Assembly: GCA_036496585.1 (NCBI GenBank)
Contig: DASXLB010000079.1
Coordinates: 1 to 34,859 of the forward strand
DNA: 34,859 nt
Reading direction: 5' to 3'
From: Vicinamibacterales bacterium
GTDB taxonomy: Bacteria; Acidobacteriota; Vicinamibacteria; Vicinamibacterales; 2-12-FULL-66-21
Shown: positions 7,930-15,565 of the stretch, in pieces
Layout of the letters: each line of letters starts with the position of its first letter
Position numbering within the stretch: position 1 is the first letter of the stretch
The notes under the pieces: model-generated
What the model saw: only the letters and a program-made list of their open reading frames with translations
Told to the model about the DNA's origin: nothing
Databases searched by the model: none
Position numbers and translations under genes: made by a program

Positions 7930-9774
7930 ATGTGCGGAATCATCGGCTACATCGGCGACAAACAGGTCCTTCCGATCCTGATCGACGGCCTGCGCCGCCT
8001 CGAGTACCGCGGCTATGACTCCGCCGGAGTCGCCGTCGTGCGCAACGGCGCGATCGAGATGCGTCGCAGCGCCGGCAAGCTGGCGCGCCTCGAGGATGTG
8101 ATTGCCGTCAGCCCGCTCGAGGGGGAGTACGGCATCGGCCACACGCGCTGGGCCACCCACGGCCGCCCGACCGAGGAAAACGCGCACCCCCATCGCGACT
8201 GCACGGGCCGGATCGTCGTCGTGCACAACGGAATCATCGAGAACTACCTCGACCTGAAGAAGCAGCTGCAGAAGGAAGGGCACACCTTCGTCACCGAGAC
8301 CGACACCGAGATCGTCGCGCATCTCGTCGAGCGCGAGAGCAAGGGCGACGGCCTCGAGAACGCGGTGCGGCGGGCGCTGCTCTACATGCGGGGTCTGTTC
8401 GCGCTGGTGCTGATCTCGGCCGACGATCCGAAGAAGATCGTCACGGTCCGCAACGGTCCGCCGATCGTCGTCGGTCTCGGCGAGCACGAGTTCTTCGTCG
8501 CCTCCGACATCCCGGCGATTCTCGCCCACACCCGCGACGTCGTGTTCCTCGGCGACGAGGAGATGGCGGTGATCACGCCGGCCGGCGTCGACTTCACCGA
8601 CTATGCCGGGCGGGCGGTCTCGAAGAAGAGCACGCGCGTGTCGTGGGATCCGGTCATGGCGGAGAAGGCCGGCTACAAGCACTTCATGCTGAAGGAGATC
8701 TTCGAGCAGCCGATGGCGGTCAAGGAGACCGTGCTCGGCCGCGCGTCGGTCGAAACCGGCACGGTGTTCCTGCACGAGATCGAGCTGCCCGACGCGGCGC
8801 TCCAGAAGATCGAGCGGGTGGTCATTCTTGCGTGCGGCACCTCGTGGCACGCGGGGCTGGTCGGGAAGTTTCTCATCGAGTCGCTGGCACGGGTGCCGGT
8901 GGACGTCGACTACGGCTCCGAGTATCGCTATCGCGATCCAATCGTCTCGCAGAACACGCTGGCGATCGTGATCACCCAGTCGGGCGAGACGGCGGACACG
9001 CTCGCGGCGCTGCGTGAAGCGAAGAAGAAGGGGGCGCGCAGCATCGCGGTCTGCAACGTCGTCGGCAGCATGGCGACGCGCGAGACCGAAGGCACGGTGC
9101 TGACCCACGCCGGCCCGGAGATCGGCGTCGCCTCGACCAAGGCGTTCACCTCGCAGCTCGTCGCACTGCATCTGCTGGCGGTCTATCTGGGGCAGATCCG
9201 GGGCACGCTGAAGCCCGAGGACGCCCGCGTGCACCTCGAAGGCCTGGTGCAGCTCCCGCTGCTCATCGAGCAGGCGCTGAAGTGTGAGCCCCTGACCGAG
9301 GAGATCGCCAAGCGATTCTACCAGCGGAGCGATTTCCTGTATCTCGGGCGCGGCATCAACTATCCGATCGCGCTCGAAGGCGCGCTCAAGCTCAAGGAGA
9401 TCTCCTACATCCACGCCGAGGGCTATCCGGCCGGCGAGATGAAGCACGGGCCGATCGCCCTCATCGACGAAATGATGCCTGTCGTCGCCATCGCCCCGCA
9501 TGACGCGGTGTTCGAGAAAATGATCGGCAACATCCAGGAGGCGAAGGCGCGCGGCGGGTCGGTGATCGCGCTGACCACCGAAGGCCACGACGGGGTCGAT
9601 CCGCTGCTCGACCCCGCGCAGGACTTCAAGATCGCCGTTCCGCAATGCCATCCGTTGCTGACGCCGGTACTGATGGCAATTCCGCTCCAGCTGCTGGCCT
9701 ACCACATCGCCATTCGGCGAGGCTGTGACGTCGACCAGCCGAGGAACCTCGCCAAGAGCGTGACCGTGGAATAG
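7930..9774 (+). CDS. glmS: Glutamine--fructose-6-phosphate aminotransferase (isomerizing)
   Basis: GlmS makes glucosamine-6-phosphate from fructose-6-phosphate and glutamine, the committed step towards UDP-GlcNAc. The 614-residue protein starts [15 protein letters not shown]; Cys2 becomes the N-terminal nucleophile of the class II glutaminase domain (about 1-240; [11 protein letters not shown] and HTRWATHG are visible). Two SIS sugar-isomerase domains follow ([36 protein letters not shown], then [29 protein letters not shown]). The C-terminal [11 protein letters not shown] is the family hallmark. The 59-base gap from glmU contains AGGGAACTGACCT before the ATG, a weak ribosome-binding site, and is too short for a glmS ribozyme. 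Confidence 0.98.
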   Translation: MCGIIGYIGDKQVLPILIDGLRRLEYRGYDSAGVAVVRNGAIEMRRSAGKLARLEDVIAVSPLEGEYGIGHTRWATHGRPTEENAHPHRDCTGRIVVVHNGIIENYLDLKKQLQKEGHTFVTETDTEIVAHLVERESKGDGLENAVRRALLYMRGLFALVLISADDPKKIVTVRNGPPIVVGLGEHEFFVASDIPAILAHTRDVVFLGDEEMAVITPAGVDFTDYAGRAVSKKSTRVSWDPVMAEKAGYKHFMLKEIFEQPMAVKETVLGRASVETGTVFLHEIELPDAALQKIERVVILACGTSWHAGLVGKFLIESLARVPVDVDYGSEYRYRDPIVSQNTLAIVITQSGETADTLAALREAKKKGARSIAVCNVVGSMATRETEGTVLTHAGPEIGVASTKAFTSQLVALHLLAVYLGQIRGTLKPEDARVHLEGLVQLPLLIEQALKCEPLTEEIAKRFYQRSDFLYLGRGINYPIALEGALKLKEISYIHAEGYPAGEMKHGPIALIDEMMPVVAIAPHDAVFEKMIGNIQEAKARGGSVIALTTEGHDGVDPLLDPAQDFKIAVPQCHPLLTPVLMAIPLQLLAYHIAIRRGCDVDQPRNLAKSVTVE

Positions 9775-9815
9775 CAGGCGGAAGGCTGGCCCCCGGCAGG
9801 CCTAGATCCTCAGTT

Positions 9816-9844
9816 TTGACATTGTACTATTGTAGTAGTACATT
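9816..9844 (+). promoter_or_regulatory. Near-consensus sigma-70 promoter with an embedded operator
   Basis: TTGACA (9816-9821) is a perfect -35, followed by a 17-base spacer and TACATT (9839-9844) as the -10. A perfect 7-bp inverted repeat TGTACTA-N6-TAGTACA occupies 9823-9842, that is, the spacer plus part of the -10. A dimeric regulator bound there would block RNA polymerase. The GntR-family gene immediately downstream is the obvious candidate, so this is most likely its own autoregulatory operator. Transcription should start near 9851-9852. Confidence 0.8.
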
Positions 9845-9872
9845 AGGTGCCGTGAGCCCCTGGGGCGGCTTC

Positions 9873-10244
9873 GTGATCGACCAGACCGACAGGACGCCGG
9901 TCTATGCGCAGGTCGAGCGGGAGATCCGCTCGGCCCTCGCCTCGGGCCGGCTGAGGGTCGGCGATCAGCTGCCGACCGTGCGGCAACTCGCGGTCGATCT
10001 GCGGGTCAACGCGAACACGGTCGCGAAGGTCTACGCCTTCCTCGAGCGTGCCGGCGTCCTCGAAACGCGGCGCGGCGTCGGCACCTTCATCGCCGCGCGG
10101 ACGCCGCCGGACCGGGAGGACGCGCTGCGTCGGAGCGAACTGAATCGACTCGTGGATCGTTTTCTCGCCGAACTCTCGCATCACGGGTTTCGCGTCGAAG
10201 ACGCGCTGCCCGAAATCGAGCGCCGGCGCCAACAAGGAGCATGA
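9873..10244 (+). CDS. GntR-family transcriptional regulator (YtrA-like, short form)
   Basis: A short repressor of about 123 residues from GTG 9873. The N-terminal winged helix-turn-helix is clear: PVYAQVEREIRSALASGRLRVGDQLPTVRQLAVDLRVNANTVAKVYAFLERAGVLETRRGVGTFIA in segments, with the family's L-P-(S/T)-x-R-x-L-A and N-x-x-T-(V/A)-x-x-x-Y motifs. Instead of a large ligand-binding domain there is only a helical tail of about 40 residues, as in the YtrA subgroup, which usually controls linked membrane or transporter genes. The start is uncertain: GTG 9852 coincides with the predicted transcription start and would give a leaderless message, while GTG 9873 is preceded by the purine-rich GGGGCGG. 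A TTG at 9816 is the promoter's -35 and cannot be the start. It is followed three bases later by the SPFH gene. Confidence 0.88.
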   Translation: MIDQTDRTPVYAQVEREIRSALASGRLRVGDQLPTVRQLAVDLRVNANTVAKVYAFLERAGVLETRRGVGTFIAARTPPDREDALRRSELNRLVDRFLAELSHHGFRVEDALPEIERRRQQGA

Positions 10245-10247
10245 GCC

Positions 10248-11195
10248 GTGGGAATGGTCACACTACCGTTAGGTCGCCGCGCAACCTCGGATGCGGTCCG
10301 GCGCGAGTCGCGCGCCAATATCGTTGCCATCGCGCTGCTCGTGGTTCCACTCGGGGCAGGTGCCTGGGCGACGGCGTCCAGCAATACGCCGTGGCCGCTG
10401 TTCGTCGGCATCGCGATCGGCTTCACGCTCATGCAAGCACCGAAGGTAGCCAAGCAGTGGGAGCGCGGGATCGTGCTGCGGCTTGGCCGCTACGTCGGGC
10501 TGCGCGGCCCCGGCCTCTTCTGGGTCATGCCCTTCGTCGACACGGTGACGAAGTGGATCGATCAGCGTGTGATCACCACCAGCTTCGCCGCCGAGGAGAC
10601 GCTGACCTCCGACACGGTGCCGGTCAACGTGGACGCGGTGCTCTTCTGGCTCGTCTACGACCCAGAGAAGGCGGCGCTGGAAGTGCAGGACTACCAGCAG
10701 GCGGTGAGCTGGGCGGCGCAGACGGCGCTGCGCGACATCATCGGCCGCACGTCCCTGACCGATCTGCTGCGCGGGCGGGAGAAGATCGAGGAAGAGCTGC
10801 AAAAGCTCATCGACACGCGCTCGAACCCGTGGGGAGTCACGGTGCAGTCGGTTGAGATGCGTGACGTCGTCATTCCCGAGTCGCTGCAGGACGCGATGTC
10901 GCGCGAGGCGCAGGCGTCGCGCGAGAAGCAGGCGCGGGTCATCCTCGGCACCGCCGAGGTCGAGATCGCGCACATGTTCGAGAAGGCGGCGCAGTCGTAC
11001 ATCAACAACCCGACCGCGCTGCACCTGCGCGCGATGAACATGCTCTACGAAGGGCTCAAGGAGAAGGGGGCGCTGATGCTGGTGCCGAGCTCGGCCGTCG
11101 AGTCGATGGGCATGGGCGGATTGCTCGGCGCCGCGGCGCTCCGGCAACAGCAGTTGGCCACGCCCGAACCCGGATCCGGATCGAAGGGCGTCTAG
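10248..11195 (+). CDS. SPFH/band-7 domain membrane protein (slipin/stomatin-like)
   Basis: A 315-residue protein. Two hydrophobic stretches lie near the N-terminus (about 24-43 and 49-61), so it is anchored in the inner membrane. The SPFH/band-7 domain follows (about 65-250): RGIVLRLGRYVGLRGPGLFWVMPFVDTV, then PVNVDAVLFWLVYDPEKAALEVQDY and ALRDIIGRTSLTDLLRGREKIEEEL, all typical of prokaryotic slipins. The helical region ending in SREKQARVILGTAEVE is the usual coiled-coil oligomerisation part, and the tail is Gly/Gln/Ser-rich. Such proteins form large membrane rings or scaffolds; a specific role here is unknown. AAGGAG at 10234-10239 lies 8 bases before the GTG start. It is the second gene of a two-gene unit with the GntR regulator, which suggests that the repressor controls it. 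No NfeD partner gene is adjacent. Confidence 0.92.
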   Translation: MGMVTLPLGRRATSDAVRRESRANIVAIALLVVPLGAGAWATASSNTPWPLFVGIAIGFTLMQAPKVAKQWERGIVLRLGRYVGLRGPGLFWVMPFVDTVTKWIDQRVITTSFAAEETLTSDTVPVNVDAVLFWLVYDPEKAALEVQDYQQAVSWAAQTALRDIIGRTSLTDLLRGREKIEEELQKLIDTRSNPWGVTVQSVEMRDVVIPESLQDAMSREAQASREKQARVILGTAEVEIAHMFEKAAQSYINNPTALHLRAMNMLYEGLKEKGALMLVPSSAVESMGMGGLLGAAALRQQQLATPEPGSGSKGV

Positions 11196-11219
11196 CTTTA
11201 CGCCGCTGACGCGCCAGGT

Positions 11220-11245
11220 GGGCGGGGGCGACAGCGCTCCCGCCC
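11220..11245. terminator. Strong bidirectional hairpin between the SPFH gene and leuA
   Basis: GGGCGGGGGCG (11220-11230) pairs with CGCTCCCGCCC (11235-11245) across an ACAG loop: 11 bp with a single G-T wobble. It lies between two convergent genes, so it can end both transcripts. It lacks a T-tract, as is common in GC-rich genomes. Confidence 0.75.
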
Positions 11246-11255
11246 GGTTCGAGCG

Positions 11256-12500
11256 CTAGACGCCGTGCCCGTAGCCGACTTCGGCTGGAGTCGAGTGCAG
11301 ATCGGCGCCGGTGGCGGGCGCGCGGGGCCGCTCAACCGCGGCGCTGCCGGTCACGCGTGCGACGATCGCTGCCAGATCCGCGTCGCTCACGACCTTTTCG
11401 CGGTCGGCGTGCTCGATGACCGCGCGGTAGACCTCATCCAGCATGCGGCGGTCCATCTCACCGCAGCCAATCTGTTCGCACCGCTTCTGCACGGCGTGGC
11501 GCCCTGAGTGCTTGCCGAGCACCAGCGTCGCGGTGACGCCGACCTCTTCGGGCCGCATGATCTCGTAGGTGCGGCGATCCTTCAGCATGCCGTCCTGGTG
11601 GATGCCGGCCTCGTGCGCAAACGCATTCCTGCCGACCACCGCTTTGTTGGCCTGCACCCCTTCGCCGGTCAGCGCCGTCAGCAGCTGGCTCGACGCGAAG
11701 ATCTCGCGCGTGTTGACCCCCGTCTCGTAGGGCAGACGGTCGGCGCGGACGCGCATCGCCATGACGATCTCCTCGAGCGACGCGTTGCCGGCGCGTTCGC
11801 CGATGCCGTTGATCGTGCACTCGACCTGGCGCGCGCCGGCGTGGACGGCGCTCAGCGTATTCGCGACCGCGAGTCCGAGATCGTCGTGGCAGTGCGTACT
11901 GAAGATCACCTGGTCAGAGCTCGGCACGCGGCCGAGGACCGAGCGGAAGAATTCGGCGATCTCGTCGGGCGTCGAGTAGCCGACGGTGTCGGGCAGGTTG
12001 ATCGTCTTCGCTCCCGACTGGATCACCGCCTCGATCACCTGCCACAGGAACACCGGGTCGGTGCGCGTCGCGTCTTCCGCGGAGAACTGCACGTCGTCGG
12101 TGAACTGACGGGCCAGTTTTACCGCCGCCATCGCGGCGCGCAGGCACTGCTCCCGGGTCATGCGCAGCTTGCGTTCGAGATGCAGGTCGGAGGTGGCGAT
12201 GAACACGTGGATGCGACGGCGCGGCGCCGGCGCCAGCGCCCAGCCGGCCCGTTCGATGTCCTTGGGGTGGCAGCGTGCCAGCGCAGCGATCACCGGACCC
12301 TGCACGTGGGTCGCGACCATCCGTACGGCTTCGGCGTCGGCCTCCGACGCGATCGGGAAGCCGGCTTCGATGATGTCCACCCCGAGCGTACGCAGCTGCC
12401 GCGCCAGCTTGAGCTTCTCGTCGATACGGAGCGAAAAGCCTGGCGCCTGCTCGCCGTCGCGCAGCGTGGTGTCGAAGATGGTCAGCCGGTCGCCGGACAT
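11256..12500 (-). CDS. leuA: 2-isopropylmalate synthase lacking the C-terminal regulatory domain
   Basis: LeuA condenses acetyl-CoA with 2-oxoisovalerate, the first committed step to leucine. The TIM-barrel start is classic: [19 protein letters not shown] (Arg14, Asp15). The metal ligands His203/His205 are in STHCHDDLG, and [14 protein letters not shown] lies near 231-244. [18 protein letters not shown] and the [11 protein letters not shown] linker follow. At 414 residues it is about 100 shorter than standard LeuA (around 510): after a short helical subdomain the chain ends in a Pro/Ala/Thr stretch with no alpha/beta regulatory (leucine-binding) domain. Homocitrate or citramalate synthase is a possible alternative activity, but the leuCD neighbours favour LeuA. 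GGAGG lies 7 bases before the ATG. It is divergent from the LysR gene. Confidence 0.88.
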   Translation of the reverse strand: MSGDRLTIFDTTLRDGEQAPGFSLRIDEKLKLARQLRTLGVDIIEAGFPIASEADAEAVRMVATHVQGPVIAALARCHPKDIERAGWALAPAPRRRIHVFIATSDLHLERKLRMTREQCLRAAMAAVKLARQFTDDVQFSAEDATRTDPVFLWQVIEAVIQSGAKTINLPDTVGYSTPDEIAEFFRSVLGRVPSSDQVIFSTHCHDDLGLAVANTLSAVHAGARQVECTINGIGERAGNASLEEIVMAMRVRADRLPYETGVNTREIFASSQLLTALTGEGVQANKAVVGRNAFAHEAGIHQDGMLKDRRTYEIMRPEEVGVTATLVLGKHSGRHAVQKRCEQIGCGEMDRRMLDEVYRAVIEHADREKVVSDADLAAIVARVTGSAAVERPRAPATGADLHSTPAEVGYGHGV

Positions 12501-12507
12501 GGGAGTG

Positions 12508-12584
12508 CCTCCTGTCTACCTGTTGTAGCGGGATCCGCCCTCTAAGTCCAATTTATAGTTGTTTGGGTATGATTAGCGTAACTT
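12508..12584. promoter_or_regulatory. Divergent leuA/lysR control region
   Basis: The 84-base gap between the two start codons is clearly AT-richer from 12541 onward. It contains the leuA Shine-Dalgarno GGAGG (minus strand, 12508-12512). On the plus strand there is a -10-like TATGAT (12568-12573) 11 bases before the LysR ATG. A CCAA-N11-TTGG symmetric element (12548-12566) has the size of a LysR-type operator. On the minus strand, TATAAA within 12551-12558 is a possible leuA -10. Neither gene has a good -35, as expected for activator-dependent promoters. Assigning the site to the adjacent regulator is inference. Confidence 0.5.
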
Positions 12585-13475
12585 ATGCAGCTGCCAGACC
12601 TCGCTGCGTTTCTCGCCGTGGCGTCGGACCGCAGTTTCTCCGCTGCGGCGCGGCGCCTGCATCGCACCCAGCCCGCCATCAGCCAGGCGGTGCGCCGCAT
12701 CGAGGACGAGCTCGGCGAGCGGCTGTTCGACCGCTCCTCGCGTGACGGCACCCTCACCGAGGCCGGCCGCCTGCTCCAGGACTACGCGCAGCGGCTGCTC
12801 GGCCTCGCGAACGAGGCCGAAACGGCGGTGCGGGAGCTGCAGCAGGTCCGCCGCGGCCGGGTGATCATCGGCGCCAACGAAGCCGCCGTCCACAGCCTCC
12901 TGCCGCATGTCGAGAAGTTCGCTCTCGATCATCCCAATGTCGTGATGGACGTGCGCCGGGTGCCGTCGCGGCAGATCGCCAGCGCCGTGCTCGATCGCAG
13001 CCTCGATTTCGGCGTGCTGACCTTCCAGCCGGTCGATCGCGGCGTGCAAACGCTCTCGCTCGGCGCCGACGACCTGGTGTTGCTGGCGTCGCCGAAGCAT
13101 CCGCTGGCCGGCCGCCGACGCGTCACCCTCGAGGAAGTGGGCCGCCAGGTGGTCATCGCCCACAACGACCCGTCGCCGACGCGCGATCGCGTGCTGCGCG
13201 CCTACGAGCGGCGCCAGACCTCGATCAACATCCAGATCTCGCTGCCCTCGCTCGACGGGATCAAGCGCGCCGTCGAAATGGGCATTGGCGTGGCGCTGCT
13301 GCCGCGCCGCTGTGCGCTGACCGAAATCGCCCGCGGCCATCTCGCCGCGGTGCGCGTCCCGGAGCTCGGCGCACAGCGCACCGTCCGGCTCGTCTTCCGC
13401 CGCACCGGAGAGCGCAGCCGCGCCGCGGAGGCATTTCTGGAGGTCGCCAAAGCCGGCGGCGCTACGGGCGCCTGA
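12585..13475 (+). CDS. LysR-family transcriptional regulator
   Basis: A 296-residue LysR-type regulator. The N-terminal winged helix-turn-helix (about 1-60) reads FLAVASDRSFSAAARRLHRTQPAISQAVRRIEDELGERLFDR, followed by TLTEAGRLLQDYA and the linker helix. Residues about 90-290 form the two-lobed effector-binding domain (GRVIIGANEAAVHSLLPHVEKF; DFGVLTFQPVD; GIGVALLPRRC). It lies between leuA and leuDC and is divergent from leuA, so control of leucine genes is plausible, perhaps in response to a pathway intermediate such as isopropylmalate. This is inferred from position only. ATG 12585 gives the standard start M-x-L-x-x-L-x-x-F. Confidence 0.92.
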   Translation: MQLPDLAAFLAVASDRSFSAAARRLHRTQPAISQAVRRIEDELGERLFDRSSRDGTLTEAGRLLQDYAQRLLGLANEAETAVRELQQVRRGRVIIGANEAAVHSLLPHVEKFALDHPNVVMDVRRVPSRQIASAVLDRSLDFGVLTFQPVDRGVQTLSLGADDLVLLASPKHPLAGRRRVTLEEVGRQVVIAHNDPSPTRDRVLRAYERRQTSINIQISLPSLDGIKRAVEMGIGVALLPRRCALTEIARGHLAAVRVPELGAQRTVRLVFRRTGERSRAAEAFLEVAKAGGATGA

Positions 13476-13503
13476 TTCTCGTTCGAAGCGCCGTCACGGA
13501 GGA

Positions 13504-13522
13504 CGGGAGGATCAGGCTCCCG
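13504..13522. terminator. Hairpin between convergent lysR and leuD
   Basis: CGGGAG and CTCCCG form a perfect 6-bp stem around a 7-base loop in the 50-base gap between the two convergent stop codons. It can serve both strands. No T-tract is present. Confidence 0.6.
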
Positions 13523-13525
13523 CCA

Positions 13526-14122
13526 CTACCACGCGGCAGTGACGTAAGGCAGGCGCGCGGCGACGGCGCGGACCTGGTCGTAGTCATCGAGCAGCAGGCC
13601 GGTTGCGTCCCAGCCGCCGTCCATGAAGGCCTCGCGCGCCGCAGCGGGAAGCGTCAGGTCGTACGAGCGGCCGTCGGCGGTCACTTTCATCGTGTCGAGA
13701 TCGACGGCGATCTCGGCCGACGGATTCTGCTCGATGAGCGCGATCAGCGCCTCGGTCGTGTCGCGCGAGGCCGTCGGACACGGCAGCCCGAGCGCCACTG
13801 AGTTGCCGAAGAAGATCTCCGAGAACGACTGGCCGATGACCGCCTTGATGCCACGCCGGTGGATCGCCTGCGGCGCGTGCTCGCGCGAGGAGCCGCAGCC
13901 GAAGTTCGATTGCACCACCATCACCCGCGCGCCGTTGTAGGCCGGATTCCCGGCGGGATGGCCGTCAATCTGCGCCCGATCGTCTTCGAACAGGTGGTCC
14001 TGCAGCCCTTCGAACGTGATGGCCTTCAGGAAGCGGGCGGGAATGATCCGGTCGGTGTCGATGTCGTCGCCGCGGAGCGGCAGGCCGGTGCCGCGGATTT
14101 CACGGATGCGCTCAACGGCCAA
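13526..14122 (-). CDS. leuD: 3-isopropylmalate dehydratase, small subunit
   Basis: LeuD is the swivel-domain partner of LeuC; together they isomerise 2- to 3-isopropylmalate. The 198-residue length is typical of the proteobacterial-type small subunit. Recognisable segments are [16 protein letters not shown] (about 18-33), [14 protein letters not shown] (about 73-86), which carries the substrate-recognition loop, and [21 protein letters not shown]. The gene overlaps the end of leuC by 11 bases, so the two are translationally coupled. Confidence 0.96.
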   Translation of the reverse strand: MAVERIREIRGTGLPLRGDDIDTDRIIPARFLKAITFEGLQDHLFEDDRAQIDGHPAGNPAYNGARVMVVQSNFGCGSSREHAPQAIHRRGIKAVIGQSFSEIFFGNSVALGLPCPTASRDTTEALIALIEQNPSAEIAVDLDTMKVTADGRSYDLTLPAAAREAFMDGGWDATGLLLDDYDQVRAVAARLPYVTAAW

Positions 14123-15509
14123 ACGCCACCTCCGCAGGATTCAGTTCGCGGACGTCCACCACCTCGCCGGCCAACGCCGCGGCCGCGACCATCGCCGGGC
14201 TCATCAGCAGCGTACGGCCGGTCGGGCTCCCCTGCCGGCCCTTGAAGTTACGGTTCGACGACGAGGCGCAGATCTCGCGCCCTTCGAGGCGGTCCGGGTT
14301 CATCGCCAGGCACATCGAGCAGCCGGCGCCCCGCCACTCGAAGCCGGCGTCAAGGAACACGCGGTCGAGCCCTTCGCGCTCGGCCGCCGCGCGCACGGCC
14401 TGCGAGCCCGGGACGACGAGCGCCTTGACATGCCGGGCCACGTGCTGGCCCCGCACGACGCGCGCCGCTTCGCGCAGGTCCGAGAGGCGGCCGTTCGTGC
14501 AGGAGCCGACGAACGCGACATCGATCCTGGTCCCCCGCACCGCCTGGCCGGCGCGGAACCCCATGAACGCGAGAGCTTCGGGGTCGGCGTTCGACGGCAG
14601 CGGCTCGTCGATCGCGACCGACTGTCCGGGGTTGATGCCCCAGGTGACCGTCGGGCGGATCTCTTCGGCCTTGACGACGACCTCGTCGTCGTAGGACGCG
14701 TCGCGGTCGGACGCCATCGACGCCCACCACTTCGTGGCGCGCTCGAAGGCGTCACCGTGCGGCGCGAACTGACGCCCTCTCAGATAGTCGAACGTCGTCT
14801 GATCGGGGTTCACGTAGCCGACGCGCGCACCCCCTTCGATCGACATGTTGCAGATCGTCATGCGTTCGTCCATCGACATGCGCTCGATCGTGTCGCCGGC
14901 GTACTCGTAGCCGTAGCCGACGCCCCCTTTGACGCCGAGCCGCTGGATGATGGCGAGGATGACGTCCTTGGCGTAGACGCCGCGATCGAGGCGGCCGCGC
15001 ACCGCGATACGCCGCACTTTCAGCGGCTCCATCGCGAGGCACTGCGAGGCCAGCACGTCGCGCACCTGCGAGGTGCCGATGCCGAACGCGACGGAGCCGA
15101 AAGCGCCGTGCGTCGAGGTGTGACTGTCGCCGCAGGCGATGGTCATGCCGGGCTGGGTCAGTCCGAGCTCCGGCCCGATGACGTGGACGATCCCCTGCTG
15201 CCCGCTGTCGAGGTGCAATAGCCGGATGCCGTGCGCGTGGCAATTGCGCTCGAGCGCCGAGAGCATGTCCTCGGCCATCACGTCGACGAACGGCCGCCGT
15301 TGATCGAGCGTCGGGACAATGTGGTCGACGGTGGCGATCGTCCGTTCAGGCATCGCCACCCGAAGCCCGCGCGCCTCGAGCATGTCGAACGCCTGCGGAG
15401 TCGTCACCTCGTGAATCAGGTGAAGACCGATGAAGAGCTGCGTCTGCCCGCTCGGCAGCTTGCGCACGGTGTGCGCCCGCCAGACCTTGTCGAGAAGAGT
15501 ATCTCGCAT
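14112..15509 (-). CDS. leuC: 3-isopropylmalate dehydratase, large subunit
   Basis: This is the aconitase-family [4Fe-4S] subunit of isopropylmalate isomerase in leucine synthesis. The 465 residues match the bacterial norm. The cluster cysteines are visible as Cys337 ([11 protein letters not shown]) and Cys397/Cys400 ([11 protein letters not shown]). The N-terminus [15 protein letters not shown], the [15 protein letters not shown] motif and the segments [15 protein letters not shown] and [12 protein letters not shown] confirm the assignment. It is transcribed away from pcrA; the gap between the starts is 56 bases. leuD follows with an overlap. leuB is not in the window. Confidence 0.97.
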   Translation of the reverse strand: MRDTLLDKVWRAHTVRKLPSGQTQLFIGLHLIHEVTTPQAFDMLEARGLRVAMPERTIATVDHIVPTLDQRRPFVDVMAEDMLSALERNCHAHGIRLLHLDSGQQGIVHVIGPELGLTQPGMTIACGDSHTSTHGAFGSVAFGIGTSQVRDVLASQCLAMEPLKVRRIAVRGRLDRGVYAKDVILAIIQRLGVKGGVGYGYEYAGDTIERMSMDERMTICNMSIEGGARVGYVNPDQTTFDYLRGRQFAPHGDAFERATKWWASMASDRDASYDDEVVVKAEEIRPTVTWGINPGQSVAIDEPLPSNADPEALAFMGFRAGQAVRGTRIDVAFVGSCTNGRLSDLREAARVVRGQHVARHVKALVVPGSQAVRAAAEREGLDRVFLDAGFEWRGAGCSMCLAMNPDRLEGREICASSSNRNFKGRQGSPTGRTLLMSPAMVAAAALAGEVVDVRELNPAEVAFGR

Positions 15510-15543
15510 GGAAGCCGCGATCCTAGCACGCCCCAGCCGCCGC

Positions 15544-15549
15544 TATACT
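15544..15549 (+). promoter_or_regulatory. -10 element of pcrA
   Basis: TATACT (five of six matches to TATAAT) ends 16 bases before the preferred ATG at 15566. The transcript would carry a leader of about ten bases. GGAG at 15551-15554 lies mostly upstream of the predicted transcript start, so its use as a ribosome-binding site is doubtful. No clear -35 is visible. Confidence 0.5.
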
Positions 15550-15565
15550 GGGAGTGCCTCTCGCA

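Noticed and set aside
7756-9705. A 649-codon open frame on the minus strand across glmS
   Set aside because: It mirrors glmS codon structure, which is common in GC-rich DNA; the glmS frame carries the family motifs.
9816-9851. TTG at 9816 as the start of the GntR gene
   Set aside because: This TTG is the first half of the -35 hexamer TTGACA, and the added residues do not belong to the family.
12501-12584. Leader peptide with Leu codons or T-box before leuA
   Set aside because: No short open frame with clustered Leu codons and no T-box-like stem are present in 84 bases.
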